Source of the DNA: Chloroflexota bacterium
Lineage (GTDB): Bacteria > Chloroflexota > UBA6077 > JACCZL01
Reading direction: 5' to 3'
NCBI GenBank assembly: GCA_030447245.1
Contig: JAUJPG010000001.1
Location: forward strand, 84,338-148,337
Length of the DNA: 64,000 bases
A program made the translations under genes and the position numbers. The stretch's first letter is position 1, and every line of letters begins with the position of its first letter. This document shows, piece after piece, positions 18,508-26,555 of this stretch. The notes under the pieces were generated by a model. It did not search any database and was not told where the DNA came from. It worked only from the letters and a program-made list of their open reading frames with translations.

Positions 18508-19224
18508 ATGGGTCCGCCTGTGCCTGAATCCCGTACCTGGGTCAATCCCCCGAAACATCTCTCTACCGAGTGGCTGTCGGCCTACCTCGATGGCGTGATC
18601 TCGCCTCAAGAAGGCGATGTGCCGCCGGCGGCGGAGGCTCACCTGCAGAACTGCCCGCGCTGCGCCGACGACTTAGCCGGACTAGACGCCGTGCGGACAC
18701 TGCTGCGTCGCCTGCCACAGCATGCGCCGCCGCGCTCTTTTGCGCTTCAGGACATCCCCGAGCCGCGCCAGGTTGGGATCTTCCGATTGCCACGCATGGT
18801 GGCCTGGACACGCGCGGCTAGTGCTGTTGCAGCAGCAGTCTTTGTGCTCTGCTTGTCGCTCGACCTGCTTGGGGTGGGCGATGACGTGGCGGCCCCGAGT
18901 GCCGTGCAGAATCGCATCGCGGCGCCAACGGTCGCGCCCGCTTCCGTGAAGGCCGCGGCACCGGCCGTCGCTCCCGGCCCGCAAGCTGCAACTGCCGTGA
19001 TTTTCCCTCCGTCGGTCGCCGCCGGTGATCGCGACAGGGGTGGGCTGGAGTCGGCAGGATCGGCGGAGACCAAGATTGGAACGCTGAGCGCGACGCCGGC
19101 GAACCCGGTTGCCGACGTTATCCCGACGTACCGCCCGTTGCGCCTGGCCTCGATCGTGGCGGGCATTCTGGCCTTGCTATTCTTGAGTGCCGCGTTGTTC
19201 AGCGGGCGGCGAGCCGCCACCTGA
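18508..19224 (+). CDS. Anti-sigma factor with HC2 zinc finger
   Basis: A 238-residue membrane protein. The N-terminal cytosolic domain carries a zf-HC2 pattern (H45, C49, C52 in AHLQNCPRCADDL), the fold that holds ECF sigma factors. A hydrophobic segment at about 97-117 crosses the membrane. A low-complexity Ala/Pro/Val region of about 90 residues follows, then a second hydrophobic segment near the C-terminus (about 212-231). ATG 18508 lies 19 bases after the sigma stop. The two-helix layout with a disordered outer loop is less common than the single-helix one. Confidence 0.87.
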   Translation: MGPPVPESRTWVNPPKHLSTEWLSAYLDGVISPQEGDVPPAAEAHLQNCPRCADDLAGLDAVRTLLRRLPQHAPPRSFALQDIPEPRQVGIFRLPRMVAWTRAASAVAAAVFVLCLSLDLLGVGDDVAAPSAVQNRIAAPTVAPASVKAAAPAVAPGPQAATAVIFPPSVAAGDRDRGGLESAGSAETKIGTLSATPANPVADVIPTYRPLRLASIVAGILALLFLSAALFSGRRAAT

Positions 19225-19539
19225 TGAGCCTCCCGGCTCGACGGCCCAGGAGGGCAGCTCCAACGAGCGCAGCAGGGTCGCGCCCGCTCCCAGGAGCCGC
19301 GGCGGCGGCCGCTCATCGGGATGCGCGTGGCGCACCAACTTTGGTAGTCGAGTCGTCAGGCACGATTCGACCACCTGATCCGGCGCGACCACAACCACCC
19401 CGACTCGCTCGTCGGGTCCGAGCCCGACCACCGCCCATTGTCCTACCGTCATGGCAAGATCGCCCGCGTCCGCAAAGAGCAGCGGCGCCCCCGGATCGAG
19501 CCGGATGCCAACGATACGAGCAGGACCGTGCGCCGTCAG
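19177..19539 (-). CDS. PSP1-like N-terminal domain protein (start uncertain)
   Basis: Directly behind holB an open frame encodes ARIVGIRLDPGAPLLFADAGDLAMTVGQ, then VGVVVVAPDQVVES and LTTRLPKLVRHAHPDE. This resembles the first half of PSP1/YaaT proteins, whose genes I associate with holB in Chloroflexota. The PSP1 C-terminal domain is missing; the frame ends in a Gly/Ser/Pro-rich tail. The first ATG (19452) would cut the domain, so translation probably begins near the holB stop, at a non-ATG codon such as CTG 19539, or there is a small sequence error. The 3' end overlaps the convergent anti-sigma gene by 48 bases. Confidence 0.5.
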   Translation of the reverse strand: MTAHGPARIVGIRLDPGAPLLFADAGDLAMTVGQWAVVGLGPDERVGVVVVAPDQVVESCLTTRLPKLVRHAHPDERPPPRLLGAGATLLRSLELPSWAVEPGGSSGGGSPPAEQRGTQE

Positions 19540-20624
19540 GCTGCCAGCTCCGATCGCGGCAGGCCGAGAGCGACGACGTCAAGCGCAAGGCGGGCGTTGA
19601 CATTCTGGTCCAACATCATCAGCGTATCGCGCACCTGCGCGATGGCAGCGGCGATGGTGGTCGGCGCGAAGCGGGCGGCATCGCGCTCCAGCGCGGACCT
19701 TCGGTCCAGGTTGACGATCCGCTCGCCAAGTCCACGCTGGAGCAGGAGCACATCGCGCCACCAGCGGAGCCACGCATGCAAGGTGTCGCGGACACTCTCG
19801 GGACGCCCGCTCCAGCGATCGGCTAGGCCGCGCGCGTAACTCAAGCGCTCGACCCGATCGGCGTCGATGAGGCTCGCCAGATCGTCGATGAGTCGAGCAC
19901 GCTTTTCGAGCGACGTGTCGTCGTTGGTGCAGAGTGCGCCGCCGACCGTGCCGCCCGAGAGCGCCGCCACCAGTACGGCCCGATCCGGTAGCAAGCCGCG
20001 GTCGCGGACGAGGTGGTCGGCCAGCGCCGCCCGCGTCAGCGGGCGCAGCCGGACGTGCTGGCAGCGGGAGACGATCGTCTCCATCGTCGCCTCCGGGTCC
20101 ACCGTCGTCAGGATCATGATGACGGCCTCGGGCGGCTCCTCGATCGTCTTGAGCAATCGACTCGCCGCGTCCGGGTGGAGCAGCTCGGCCTGCTCGATGA
20201 TGTACACCTTGCGCCAGGCGTCGGCCGGTCGGAGCTGGGCCTCGGCCTGGATCGGCGCGATATCGGCGATGCGGATGATGCGATGCGGCGGCTCGACGCC
20301 AATGACGCGCACCTCTGGATGCTGGCCGCGGCCGATCAGTCGGCAACGACGGCAAGCGCCGCAGGGTGGCTCGCCTCCGGACCAAGGACCGAGGACGGAG
20401 GACGAAGGCTCCGACCGTCCGCCGTCCGTACATCGTTCTCCGTCCTTCGTTGCACCGGGGCCGAGTCGCTCGCAATTGAGAGCGCGGGCGAACTCCAGGG
20501 CCAGGGTTCGCTTGCCCACGCCGGCGGGGCCACTGAGAAGGTAGGCGTGGCTGACGCGGCCGCGCGCGATCCCTCGACGGAGCAGGTCTACCGCTCGGTC
20601 ATGGCCGACGATGTCCCAGACCAT
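19536..20624 (-). CDS. holB: DNA polymerase III subunit delta-prime
   Basis: A 362-residue clamp-loader subunit. It starts VWDIVGHDRAVDLLRRGI, with Walker A GPAGVGKRT (about 32-40), sensor-type EQAELLHPDAASRLLKTIEEPP, and a zinc module made of C51 and CGACRRC (C88, C91, C94). The gap between C51 and C88 is about 28 residues longer than in E. coli delta-prime, where it is nine; the extra stretch is rich in Ser, Gly and Asp and is encoded by repeat-like DNA. ATG 20624 is preferred to ATG 20669, because the latter lies inside a hairpin and adds nonhomologous residues. Confidence 0.9.
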   Translation of the reverse strand: MVWDIVGHDRAVDLLRRGIARGRVSHAYLLSGPAGVGKRTLALEFARALNCERLGPGATKDGERCTDGGRSEPSSSVLGPWSGGEPPCGACRRCRLIGRGQHPEVRVIGVEPPHRIIRIADIAPIQAEAQLRPADAWRKVYIIEQAELLHPDAASRLLKTIEEPPEAVIMILTTVDPEATMETIVSRCQHVRLRPLTRAALADHLVRDRGLLPDRAVLVAALSGGTVGGALCTNDDTSLEKRARLIDDLASLIDADRVERLSYARGLADRWSGRPESVRDTLHAWLRWWRDVLLLQRGLGERIVNLDRRSALERDAARFAPTTIAAAIAQVRDTLMMLDQNVNARLALDVVALGLPRSELAA

Positions 20625-20650
20625 CAGATCAGGGGTGCGGGATGAGGGAC

Positions 20651-20680
20651 GTGGGGCGAGCAAGAACATTCTCGCCCCAC
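20651..20680. repeat. Perfect 10-bp inverted repeat upstream of holB
   Basis: GTGGGGCGAG and CTCGCCCCAC flank a 10-base loop. The element lies between the end of the kinase/BON gene (20698) and the holB start (20624) on the minus strand. It has no T-run, so an intrinsic terminator is doubtful; an attenuator, a protein site or an intergenic repeat are alternatives. Confidence 0.5.
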
Positions 20681-20697
20681 GCTCGTCGTCCTTCGCG

Positions 20698-21552
20698 TCA
20701 CATGCCCGTCAGCGGGGGCGGCTGAATTCGCAGCTCGTTCTGGACGGCGCGTACGCCCGGAACTCCACGCGCCGACTCCTCCGCGTACTCCCGATCCTCG
20801 TCGGTGATCACCTCGCCGGTGATCGTGACCACGCCCTGTTCAGCTGTGGCCTTGAGGCCGTGAATCCAGATGCCCGCGTGCGAGACGAGCACTGCCTCGA
20901 CTCGGCCGGCTAGCGTGAGGTCCTCGAGTGCGCGGAGCGACATGGCCGTCGGGGCGATCTCGGCCCGCTCGAGCGTGTACGTGATCTCGCCCACGGCACG
21001 CTCCAGCCCGAGATTGCCAGTGTTCAGGACTAGATCGTAGCCGTGGACGTCGAGCCAGTCGGCGTTGTGCATGTAGCGGATGTAGCCGCCCCGCTCGCGG
21101 TCGGCACGTCGGACGACGTCCGTCGCTTTGTCCCGGTCGAGTGGACCGAGATTGTCGAGTCCGCTTGGCCCGCCGCTGGTGCCCACCTGCATGACGCGCT
21201 CGATCCGCACCGCCGGCGGAGCCACCGTGAGCACGCGAAGCACGTGGCTTAGACCCCGCAGTAGGAAGTTTGAGCCGAGGCCGACGATGACAGCGTCGCC
21301 ATCGCGCGCGAAGCTGTACACAGCGCTGCGAACGAGGATCGCATGGCGCCGCCGCTCCTCGTTCAGCCGCTCCCAGAACGATGGTCGCGTTTCTGCAATT
21401 TCGGGAGCGTCTGGCTGGATCTCACCGAATTCGCGAACGTAGTCTGGAAGCGTCCGGTGGTCGAGGTAGCGGAACCCGAGGCGGTCTGCGAGACCGTGGC
21501 CGATCTCGTCGCCGAGACTCCCGAGTTGACGGCCGATGGTCACCACGGGCAT
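20698..21552 (-). CDS. Cytidylate-kinase-like protein fused to a BON domain
   Basis: A 284-residue two-domain protein. Residues 1 to about 205 match the cytidylate-kinase-like family: MPVVTIGRQLGSLGDEIGHGLADRLGFRYLDH at the start (a modified P-loop GRQLGSLGDEI), a central GDAVIVGLGSNFLL, and the lid-like ADRERGGYIRYMHNADWLD. Residues about 215-280 form a BON domain (ALEDLTLAGRVEAVLVSHAG, GVVTITGEVITDEDREYAEE, VPGVRAVQNEL), a module tied to phospholipid or surface binding. The phosphoryl acceptor is unknown. No signal peptide is seen, so a BON domain here is unexpected. Confidence 0.8.
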   Translation of the reverse strand: MPVVTIGRQLGSLGDEIGHGLADRLGFRYLDHRTLPDYVREFGEIQPDAPEIAETRPSFWERLNEERRRHAILVRSAVYSFARDGDAVIVGLGSNFLLRGLSHVLRVLTVAPPAVRIERVMQVGTSGGPSGLDNLGPLDRDKATDVVRRADRERGGYIRYMHNADWLDVHGYDLVLNTGNLGLERAVGEITYTLERAEIAPTAMSLRALEDLTLAGRVEAVLVSHAGIWIHGLKATAEQGVVTITGEVITDEDREYAEESARGVPGVRAVQNELRIQPPPLTGM

Positions 21553-21756
21553 GGCGCTCGCCTCTCAATTGCGCGGCTTGGCGCTCGGGTTCAATGGGCC
21601 GGATTGTACCACTCTCCACTCCAGCGGTCCTATGCTGCTGAGGTCCGACGGTCCGCGGGAAGTGGCTCCGGTGCTCGACGGCGCGAGCCTCACGTAGAAT
21701 GCGGCGACTCGGCGAGGGATCGGGCGGCAGTGGACGTCGGCCCCTTGCGGGAGGTC

Positions 21757-22332
21757 ATGCTTCGTTTGGATGCATCTCCAGGAACCTCGCCCGTCCCGCC
21801 AGTGCACCACCCCAGGCGACCGACGCGCCGCCGCTCCGCGTACGGAGTGTCGGCGCTCTTCGTGTTCGGAGCTCTGATGTTCGCGGTCTTCCCCTCTTCG
21901 TTGCTGTTACCGAAGGTCGCAGCGAGCGGGATCGTGCGAGACGACGTGTCCGGCGATCCGATCGCTGGTGTGCGGGTGAGCTCGGGCACACTCGCCGCGA
22001 CGACGCCGGCCGATGGGACTTTTGGACTGGCCCGCGTCGGCCTGGCCGAAGTGCTGCTGATCGAAACGGACGGCTACTTGCCGACGCGCGTCGGAGTGTT
22101 TCCGCCGCGCCAGCTGCGGGTTGCCCTGGCGCCGCGCACGTTCGGGTTGACGGTGCGTGACGCAGAGACCGGCGAACCTATTTCGGACGCCTCTGTGACA
22201 ACGCCGGCCAGAGCGAGCGCGGCGGTCCGTGCGCAAGCGATAAGCAGCGGGCGATTCCACATTGGCCCAGCGCGCCGGCAGATGGCGCTGACGGTCGAAG
22301 CGGACGGCTACACCGACGCGTCGTTGGCGTAA
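21757..22332 (+). CDS. Membrane-anchored carboxypeptidase-regulatory-like domain protein
   Basis: A 191-residue protein from ATG 21757, preceded by a GAGG site. A transmembrane anchor at about 32-53 (YGVSALFVFGALMFAVFPSSL) is followed by two Ig-like repeats of the carboxypeptidase-regulatory type: GIVRDDVSGDPIAGVRVSSGTLAATTPADGTFGL and LTVRDAETGEPISDASVTTPA. Such domains are usually cell-surface spacers or binding modules. The gene is divergent from the kinase/BON gene and convergent with the parB-like gene. Confidence 0.7.
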   Translation: MLRLDASPGTSPVPPVHHPRRPTRRRSAYGVSALFVFGALMFAVFPSSLLLPKVAASGIVRDDVSGDPIAGVRVSSGTLAATTPADGTFGLARVGLAEVLLIETDGYLPTRVGVFPPRQLRVALAPRTFGLTVRDAETGEPISDASVTTPARASAAVRAQAISSGRFHIGPARRQMALTVEADGYTDASLA

Positions 22333-22658
22333 CAGGGTGAGTCAGACCTGGAAGCGCGGCTCCCGCGACGTCTGACGCTGCGTCGGCCCAGCTCGATCAG
22401 CAGCGCCGCCCCGGCGTGCGGCGTCACCGCGTGCGGCGTCACCGCGTCCGGTCAACCCGCCCCGCGGATCGCTAACCAGCGCGTTCGGCAGCGGCCTCCG
22501 CATCGCTTCACCTCCGGGGTGAAGCCTACGCGAAGCTACTCACGGATCGGGGGGCACCCACACCGATCACCGGCACGCACATGCCGGCCGGCGGTTCGCT
22601 GAGGCCCCCGAGTGGCTCATCCGTGCCCGCATCGGCAGAGTGGAGCGCGCCTCAGGCG
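22333..22658. other. Convergent intergenic region with no gene seen
   Basis: This 326-base stretch lies between two convergent genes. Apart from a short tandem repeat at 22414-22443 I see no gene, no clear terminator with a T-run and no RNA gene. Confidence 0.5.
22414..22443. repeat. Two tandem copies of a 15-bp unit
   Basis: The unit GCGTGCGGCGTCACC occurs twice without a gap, and a third copy begins (GCGT) and then diverges. It lies in noncoding DNA between convergent genes and shows no relation to other repeats here. Confidence 0.7.
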
Positions 22659-23645
22659 CTATCTCTCGGGCACGACCTTGAAGCGCACGAGCGTCACCAG
22701 ATCATCAGGGTTCCAGGAGCCGTAGGTCTGGCGCCAGAGCTGCCGAAACTGCTCGAGCGTGTAGCCGCCCTCCTGACGAGCGTCCTCCTCGTCGACATCC
22801 CCGAGACGCTTCCGTACCAGGTCGGTGACTTCTAGAGTGGCAAACTGGACCACGTCGGCGCGGACGAGTGCTCCGGGCTCAATGCGCGGGTCCACGCGGC
22901 GGCGAATGGTCTGGGTCATCGAGCCATCAAGAACGCTTTCGTACTGGCGCAGGAGGAAGCCGAGCCTCGCCCGCGGCTCGCGTTGGGCATCCTGGACGAT
23001 GTCCGCGATGGGCGCGGGCGATTCGGTCGCCGCGCGGCGAATCACATCGCGAGCAACTTCGCGGGGGACGCGCTCCTCGGAAAGCTGTGTCGCGACCTCG
23101 ACCTGACGCTCGGGATCCTTGATCTTCTCGGCGATGTCCAGGGCCGTTCGGTAGTCGATCTTGCCCTCGGGGACGCGCTTTGCCTCCCGCGCGCCGATCC
23201 GTTCCTGAACCTCCTCGGGTAGGTTCAAGGTCCGAACCCAAGCCCGGATCGTATCGGTTTCCACGCCGATGCGCTGCGCGATCACTTCCCAGGTCATGTA
23301 CTTCTCTGGATACCGGTCTCGCAGCTCGCGGCAGAGCTTCGCCTTCTCGACAGCCGAAAGATCTTCGCGCTGCACGTTCTCGACGAGGTTGATCTCCATC
23401 ACTTCGTCGTCGCTGTACTTGCGGACAATCACCGGAACTTCGTCTAGCCCGGCTTGCTGAGCTGCACGATATCGTCGCTCGCCTACGACGACTTCGTAGT
23501 GCGAGTTGACCGGGCGGACGAGCAGCGGTTCGAGGATTCCGAAGTTGACGATGCTGGCCGCAAGATCGTCGAGGCCGGACTTGGAGAATCGAAGGCGCGG
23601 GTTCAATCGGTTCGGTCGGATCCTTTTCAGCGGGACGTCCGGCAC
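22659..23645 (-). CDS. ParB/Srx-domain DNA-binding protein
   Basis: A 328-residue ParB-like protein. The N-terminal ParB/Srx (CTP-binding) domain at about 3-95 holds GERRYRAA (55-62) and ENVQRED (89-95). A helix-turn-helix follows (TWEVIAQRIGVETDTIRAWVRTLNL). The C-terminal half (GYTLEQFRQLWRQTYGSWNPDDLV) does not look like the leucine-zipper of chromosomal ParB. No parA is adjacent and I see no parS-like palindrome nearby, so a Noc- or regulator-like role is as likely as segregation. Confidence 0.85.
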   Translation of the reverse strand: MPDVPLKRIRPNRLNPRLRFSKSGLDDLAASIVNFGILEPLLVRPVNSHYEVVVGERRYRAAQQAGLDEVPVIVRKYSDDEVMEINLVENVQREDLSAVEKAKLCRELRDRYPEKYMTWEVIAQRIGVETDTIRAWVRTLNLPEEVQERIGAREAKRVPEGKIDYRTALDIAEKIKDPERQVEVATQLSEERVPREVARDVIRRAATESPAPIADIVQDAQREPRARLGFLLRQYESVLDGSMTQTIRRRVDPRIEPGALVRADVVQFATLEVTDLVRKRLGDVDEEDARQEGGYTLEQFRQLWRQTYGSWNPDDLVTLVRFKVVPER

Positions 23646-24279
23646 TGGGGGCTCCCTCCACTCGGTAGTGCCTAGCAGTCTAGCGACAGCTGTTCCCCAA
23701 CAGAGGGCGTTTCACCCCGTCTGCGAATACAGCGTCATCACGATTCTCGGGACGCGTGGCGAACCATCCCGCGGAGGCATAGCGCAACGAGGCGCTTGAC
23801 GCCGCAGCTCGTCTCTGGTGCCGGCATGGGGGCGTCGGCGCGCTCGATCGCGCGTGGCAAACCAACCGCGCATTGCGGTGCGCGCGGTCGGCGCTCTGCC
23901 GCGACTGACGAGCAGCGCGCTGCCGGCGAGCGCCAGCAGGCCGATTCCGCAAGGCCAGTGGGGCCGTTAATCGCATCTACTAGCATGGAAGCGTTCAGAT
24001 CATGCGTGCCACCACTGAGCGTGCACGCACTTGTGCGCACGTTCGCGCGACACGATCACGCGAACTCAGCCCCGAAGACTCCATAGTGACGTGGACCGTG
24101 CTGGCGCACGATCAACAGCGCGTCGGCGTCTCGCATTCCAGCAGCAAGTCACACCACCGGCCGGACCCCGTCTCGCCACCATCCGGAGCGGCGTTCACAC
24201 GTGGACAGGAGGGTGATGTCCGTCTACCCTCTACAGGGTGACGTTCAGTGGCCGCGAGCCGGTGGCGGAGGGGGAATCG
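23646..24279. other. Long intergenic region upstream of the parB-like and NHL genes
   Basis: This 634-base stretch separates divergent genes and should hold both promoters. Short ORFs in it have no recognisable product. One frame on the minus strand (about 23860-23960) encodes GIGLLALAGSALLVSR, like the membrane anchor at the end of a surface protein, but it has no readable body. I see no structural RNA. Confidence 0.45.
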
Positions 24280-25266
24280 ATGAGCGTGGGCAAGGGGGAA
24301 CTTCGGTACGAGCTGGCCGAGGGCTGGGAACAGCTGCCGAGCGGGTGGACCCACCGTGACGTGGCAGGCGTAGCGGTCGATTCGAGAGATCGTGTGTACG
24401 TTTTCACGCGCGACGAGCACCCGGTCATCGTCTACGAACCCGATGGCACCTTTGTGCGCTCTTGGGGAGAGGGCGCGTTTTCTCCGCGCACCCACGGAAT
24501 CACGATCGGACCAGACGACAGCGTGTACTGCGTTGACGACGCCGACCATACCGTCCGCAAGTTCACCTGCGACGGGGATTTGCTGATGACGCTTGGCACC
24601 AGCGGCCAGGCGTCTCACACCGGCTACACGGGCACGGTTTCCTCGATCAAGCATGGCGGCCCGCCGTTCAATCGGCCCACCAATCTGGCCGTGGCACCGA
24701 ACGGCGAGTTGTACGTCTCGGACGGGTACGGCAATTGCCGCGTCCACCGCTTCTCGGAGGCCGGCAACCTGATCCAATCATGGGGCGAGCCTGGTAGTGG
24801 GCCGGGGCAGTTCATGCTCCCGCACGGGATCTGGGTCATGGCCGACAGCCGCGTCCTGGTGGCGGATCGAGAGAACGACCGCATCCAGGTGTTCAGCCCG
24901 GATGGCGAGTTTCTCACGGAATGGCTCGATGTCCAGCGGCCAACCGCGATCTTCGTGGATCCAGACCAGCGGGTGTATGTTAGCGAGCTCTGGTGGCGGG
25001 TGGGCCAGGAAGCGTTCCGCAACGGTCCGATCGAGCGCGATCTTCCGGGCCGGGTCAGCGTGCTGGACACTACAGGAGAGGTGTTGGCGCGCTGGGGGGC
25101 CGGTCCCGACCCTTGCGCCGCCGGCAGTTTCTGCGCTCCTCACGGGCTGTGCGTCGACTCGCGCGGTGACGTCTACGTCGGCGAGGTGAGCTGGACCTTC
25201 GCTGGCAAGGCCGGGCTGGTGCCTCCGGACTGTCACACGCTCCAGAAGTTTGTCCGGGTGCCCTAG
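24280..25266 (+). CDS. NHL-repeat beta-propeller protein
   Basis: A 328-residue protein built from NHL repeats. Recurrent blades read DVAGVAVDSRDRVYVFTR, THGITIGPDDSVYCVDD, PTNLAVAPNGELYVSDGYG, LPHGIWVMADSRVLVADREN and PHGLCVDSRGDVYVGEV, enough for a six-bladed propeller. ATG 24280 is chosen for the GGAGGGGGA site just upstream; the GTG at 24238 has no such site. No signal peptide is visible. Some relatives are peptidyl-amidating-lyase-like, but no catalytic assignment is justified. Confidence 0.85.
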   Translation: MSVGKGELRYELAEGWEQLPSGWTHRDVAGVAVDSRDRVYVFTRDEHPVIVYEPDGTFVRSWGEGAFSPRTHGITIGPDDSVYCVDDADHTVRKFTCDGDLLMTLGTSGQASHTGYTGTVSSIKHGGPPFNRPTNLAVAPNGELYVSDGYGNCRVHRFSEAGNLIQSWGEPGSGPGQFMLPHGIWVMADSRVLVADRENDRIQVFSPDGEFLTEWLDVQRPTAIFVDPDQRVYVSELWWRVGQEAFRNGPIERDLPGRVSVLDTTGEVLARWGAGPDPCAAGSFCAPHGLCVDSRGDVYVGEVSWTFAGKAGLVPPDCHTLQKFVRVP

Positions 25267-25520
25267 AGTTGCAAGGCGCTTACCCGCTCTCCCGGGGAAC
25301 CGCGGCTGCACATCTGGTGCCTCCACGCTCGGCGCCGCGGGCTGAGATGGCTGGGCACAAGATCCTGCGCCGGAGGAGGTTGCACAGGTGGACGACGCCT
25401 GGAATGAGCTTCGGCCCCGAGCTCGCGAATGCTCCACAGGGTCGCAGCTCCATAGGTGCGTGCGTCGGCGCTGTCCCCGTGAAGAGGTCGGTCACACGGC
25501 GCGGTCCCTGCGGAGGCAGG

Positions 25521-26555
25521 CTACGGCAACCTGACGCGCGGGCCGTCCGCCGCTGCCTCTACGGCGGCGAGGCCGTCGTGTTGGAGGGCATCGACCAGAT
25601 TGGCGAGCCAGGCATGGTCCTCGGGGCCGAAGTCGTCGCGCAGGCCCTGCCCGAGTTCCTCAAAGGACAGGCTCGCCCCGGATGCGAGCGCCCGCAGGCG
25701 GTTTACGATCCGGCCGCGGTAATAGCGTCTGGAATGTTCGAACGGTGCCCCCGTGGTGTACGTGGAAACACCCTCGGCGACTCGGGGAAGTCGTTTCGGG
25801 GCGCGGGCCATGAGTGGGCGTCCAACACAGACAAAGGCCAGCGGGCAGCGGGAACAGGCCGGCGCGCGGGCGATGCACACCGTCGCCCCGAGGTCCATGA
25901 TCGCCTGGTTCCAGTCATAAGCATTGTCAATCGGCAGGACAGCCTGGGCGAAGCGGTCGAGCACTCGGCCGGGCGGCGGGTCCAGCCCAATCACGTCGGC
26001 GAAGACGCGGCCCAGCACGCGCCGGACGTTGGAGTCAACGACTGCGCCGCGCTGGCCGAAGGCGAAGCAGGCGACGGCGTTCGCGGTGTAGCTGCCGAGT
26101 CCCTCGAGCTCGCGCAAGGCGCGAGCCTGCTCTGGTAGTCGCCCGCCGAGCTCCTGCATGACGATGCGCGCGATCTGATGGAGCCGCACAGCGCGACGGT
26201 TGTAGCCGAGCGGTGCCCAGCGGCGGATCACCTCTGCGAGCGGCGCCGCGGCCAGGGCGGAGAAGGTCGGGAAAGCGTCGAGGAACTCCTGGAACTTGGG
26301 GTGCACCCGATCAACTTGAGTCTGCTGGAGCATGATCTCGGAAAGCAGGATGGCGTACGGATCTCGGGTCCGGCGCCAGGGGAGATCCCGGGCACAGCGT
26401 GCGTACCATTGCAGCAGCGTGTGTTGGACGGTGATCAGGCGCTCGGCGTCGGGCAGCGGGAGTTCCAAGCTCCCTGGCTGACGCTGAAGTCTGCGTCGGG
26501 TTGGTTCGCCCTGTGCAACGCTCAATGGGCCTCTGCCGTCTTCGCCTCGTCCCAC
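25521..26555 (-). CDS. mutY: MutY-like A/G-specific adenine glycosylase
   Basis: A base-excision-repair glycosylase of the HhH-GPD family that removes adenine opposite 8-oxoguanine. The 344-residue product shows SEIMLQQTQVDRV with the catalytic glutamate, the hairpin LEGLGSYTANAVACFAFGQ, VDSNVRRVLGR with the conserved aspartate, and a 4Fe-4S cluster CIARAPACSRCPLAFVC (C-x6-C-x2-C-x5-C). The C-terminal NUDIX-like domain that reads 8-oxoG in E. coli MutY is reduced to about 90 residues without its usual motifs. The N-terminal 40 residues overlap the end of mazG and may be untranslated; a TTG near 26471 is an alternative start. Confidence 0.87.
   Translation of the reverse strand: MGRGEDGRGPLSVAQGEPTRRRLQRQPGSLELPLPDAERLITVQHTLLQWYARCARDLPWRRTRDPYAILLSEIMLQQTQVDRVHPKFQEFLDAFPTFSALAAAPLAEVIRRWAPLGYNRRAVRLHQIARIVMQELGGRLPEQARALRELEGLGSYTANAVACFAFGQRGAVVDSNVRRVLGRVFADVIGLDPPPGRVLDRFAQAVLPIDNAYDWNQAIMDLGATVCIARAPACSRCPLAFVCVGRPLMARAPKRLPRVAEGVSTYTTGAPFEHSRRYYRGRIVNRLRALASGASLSFEELGQGLRDDFGPEDHAWLANLVDALQHDGLAAVEAAADGPRVRLP

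Noticed and set aside
23700-23740. A half-site similar to parS (gtttcacc) near the parB-like gene
   Set aside because: Only one arm is present; the canonical 16-base palindrome is not seen.
23860-23960. Possible surface-anchor tail GIGLLALAGSALLVSR on the minus strand
   Set aside because: No readable body, sorting motif or start; too short to support.
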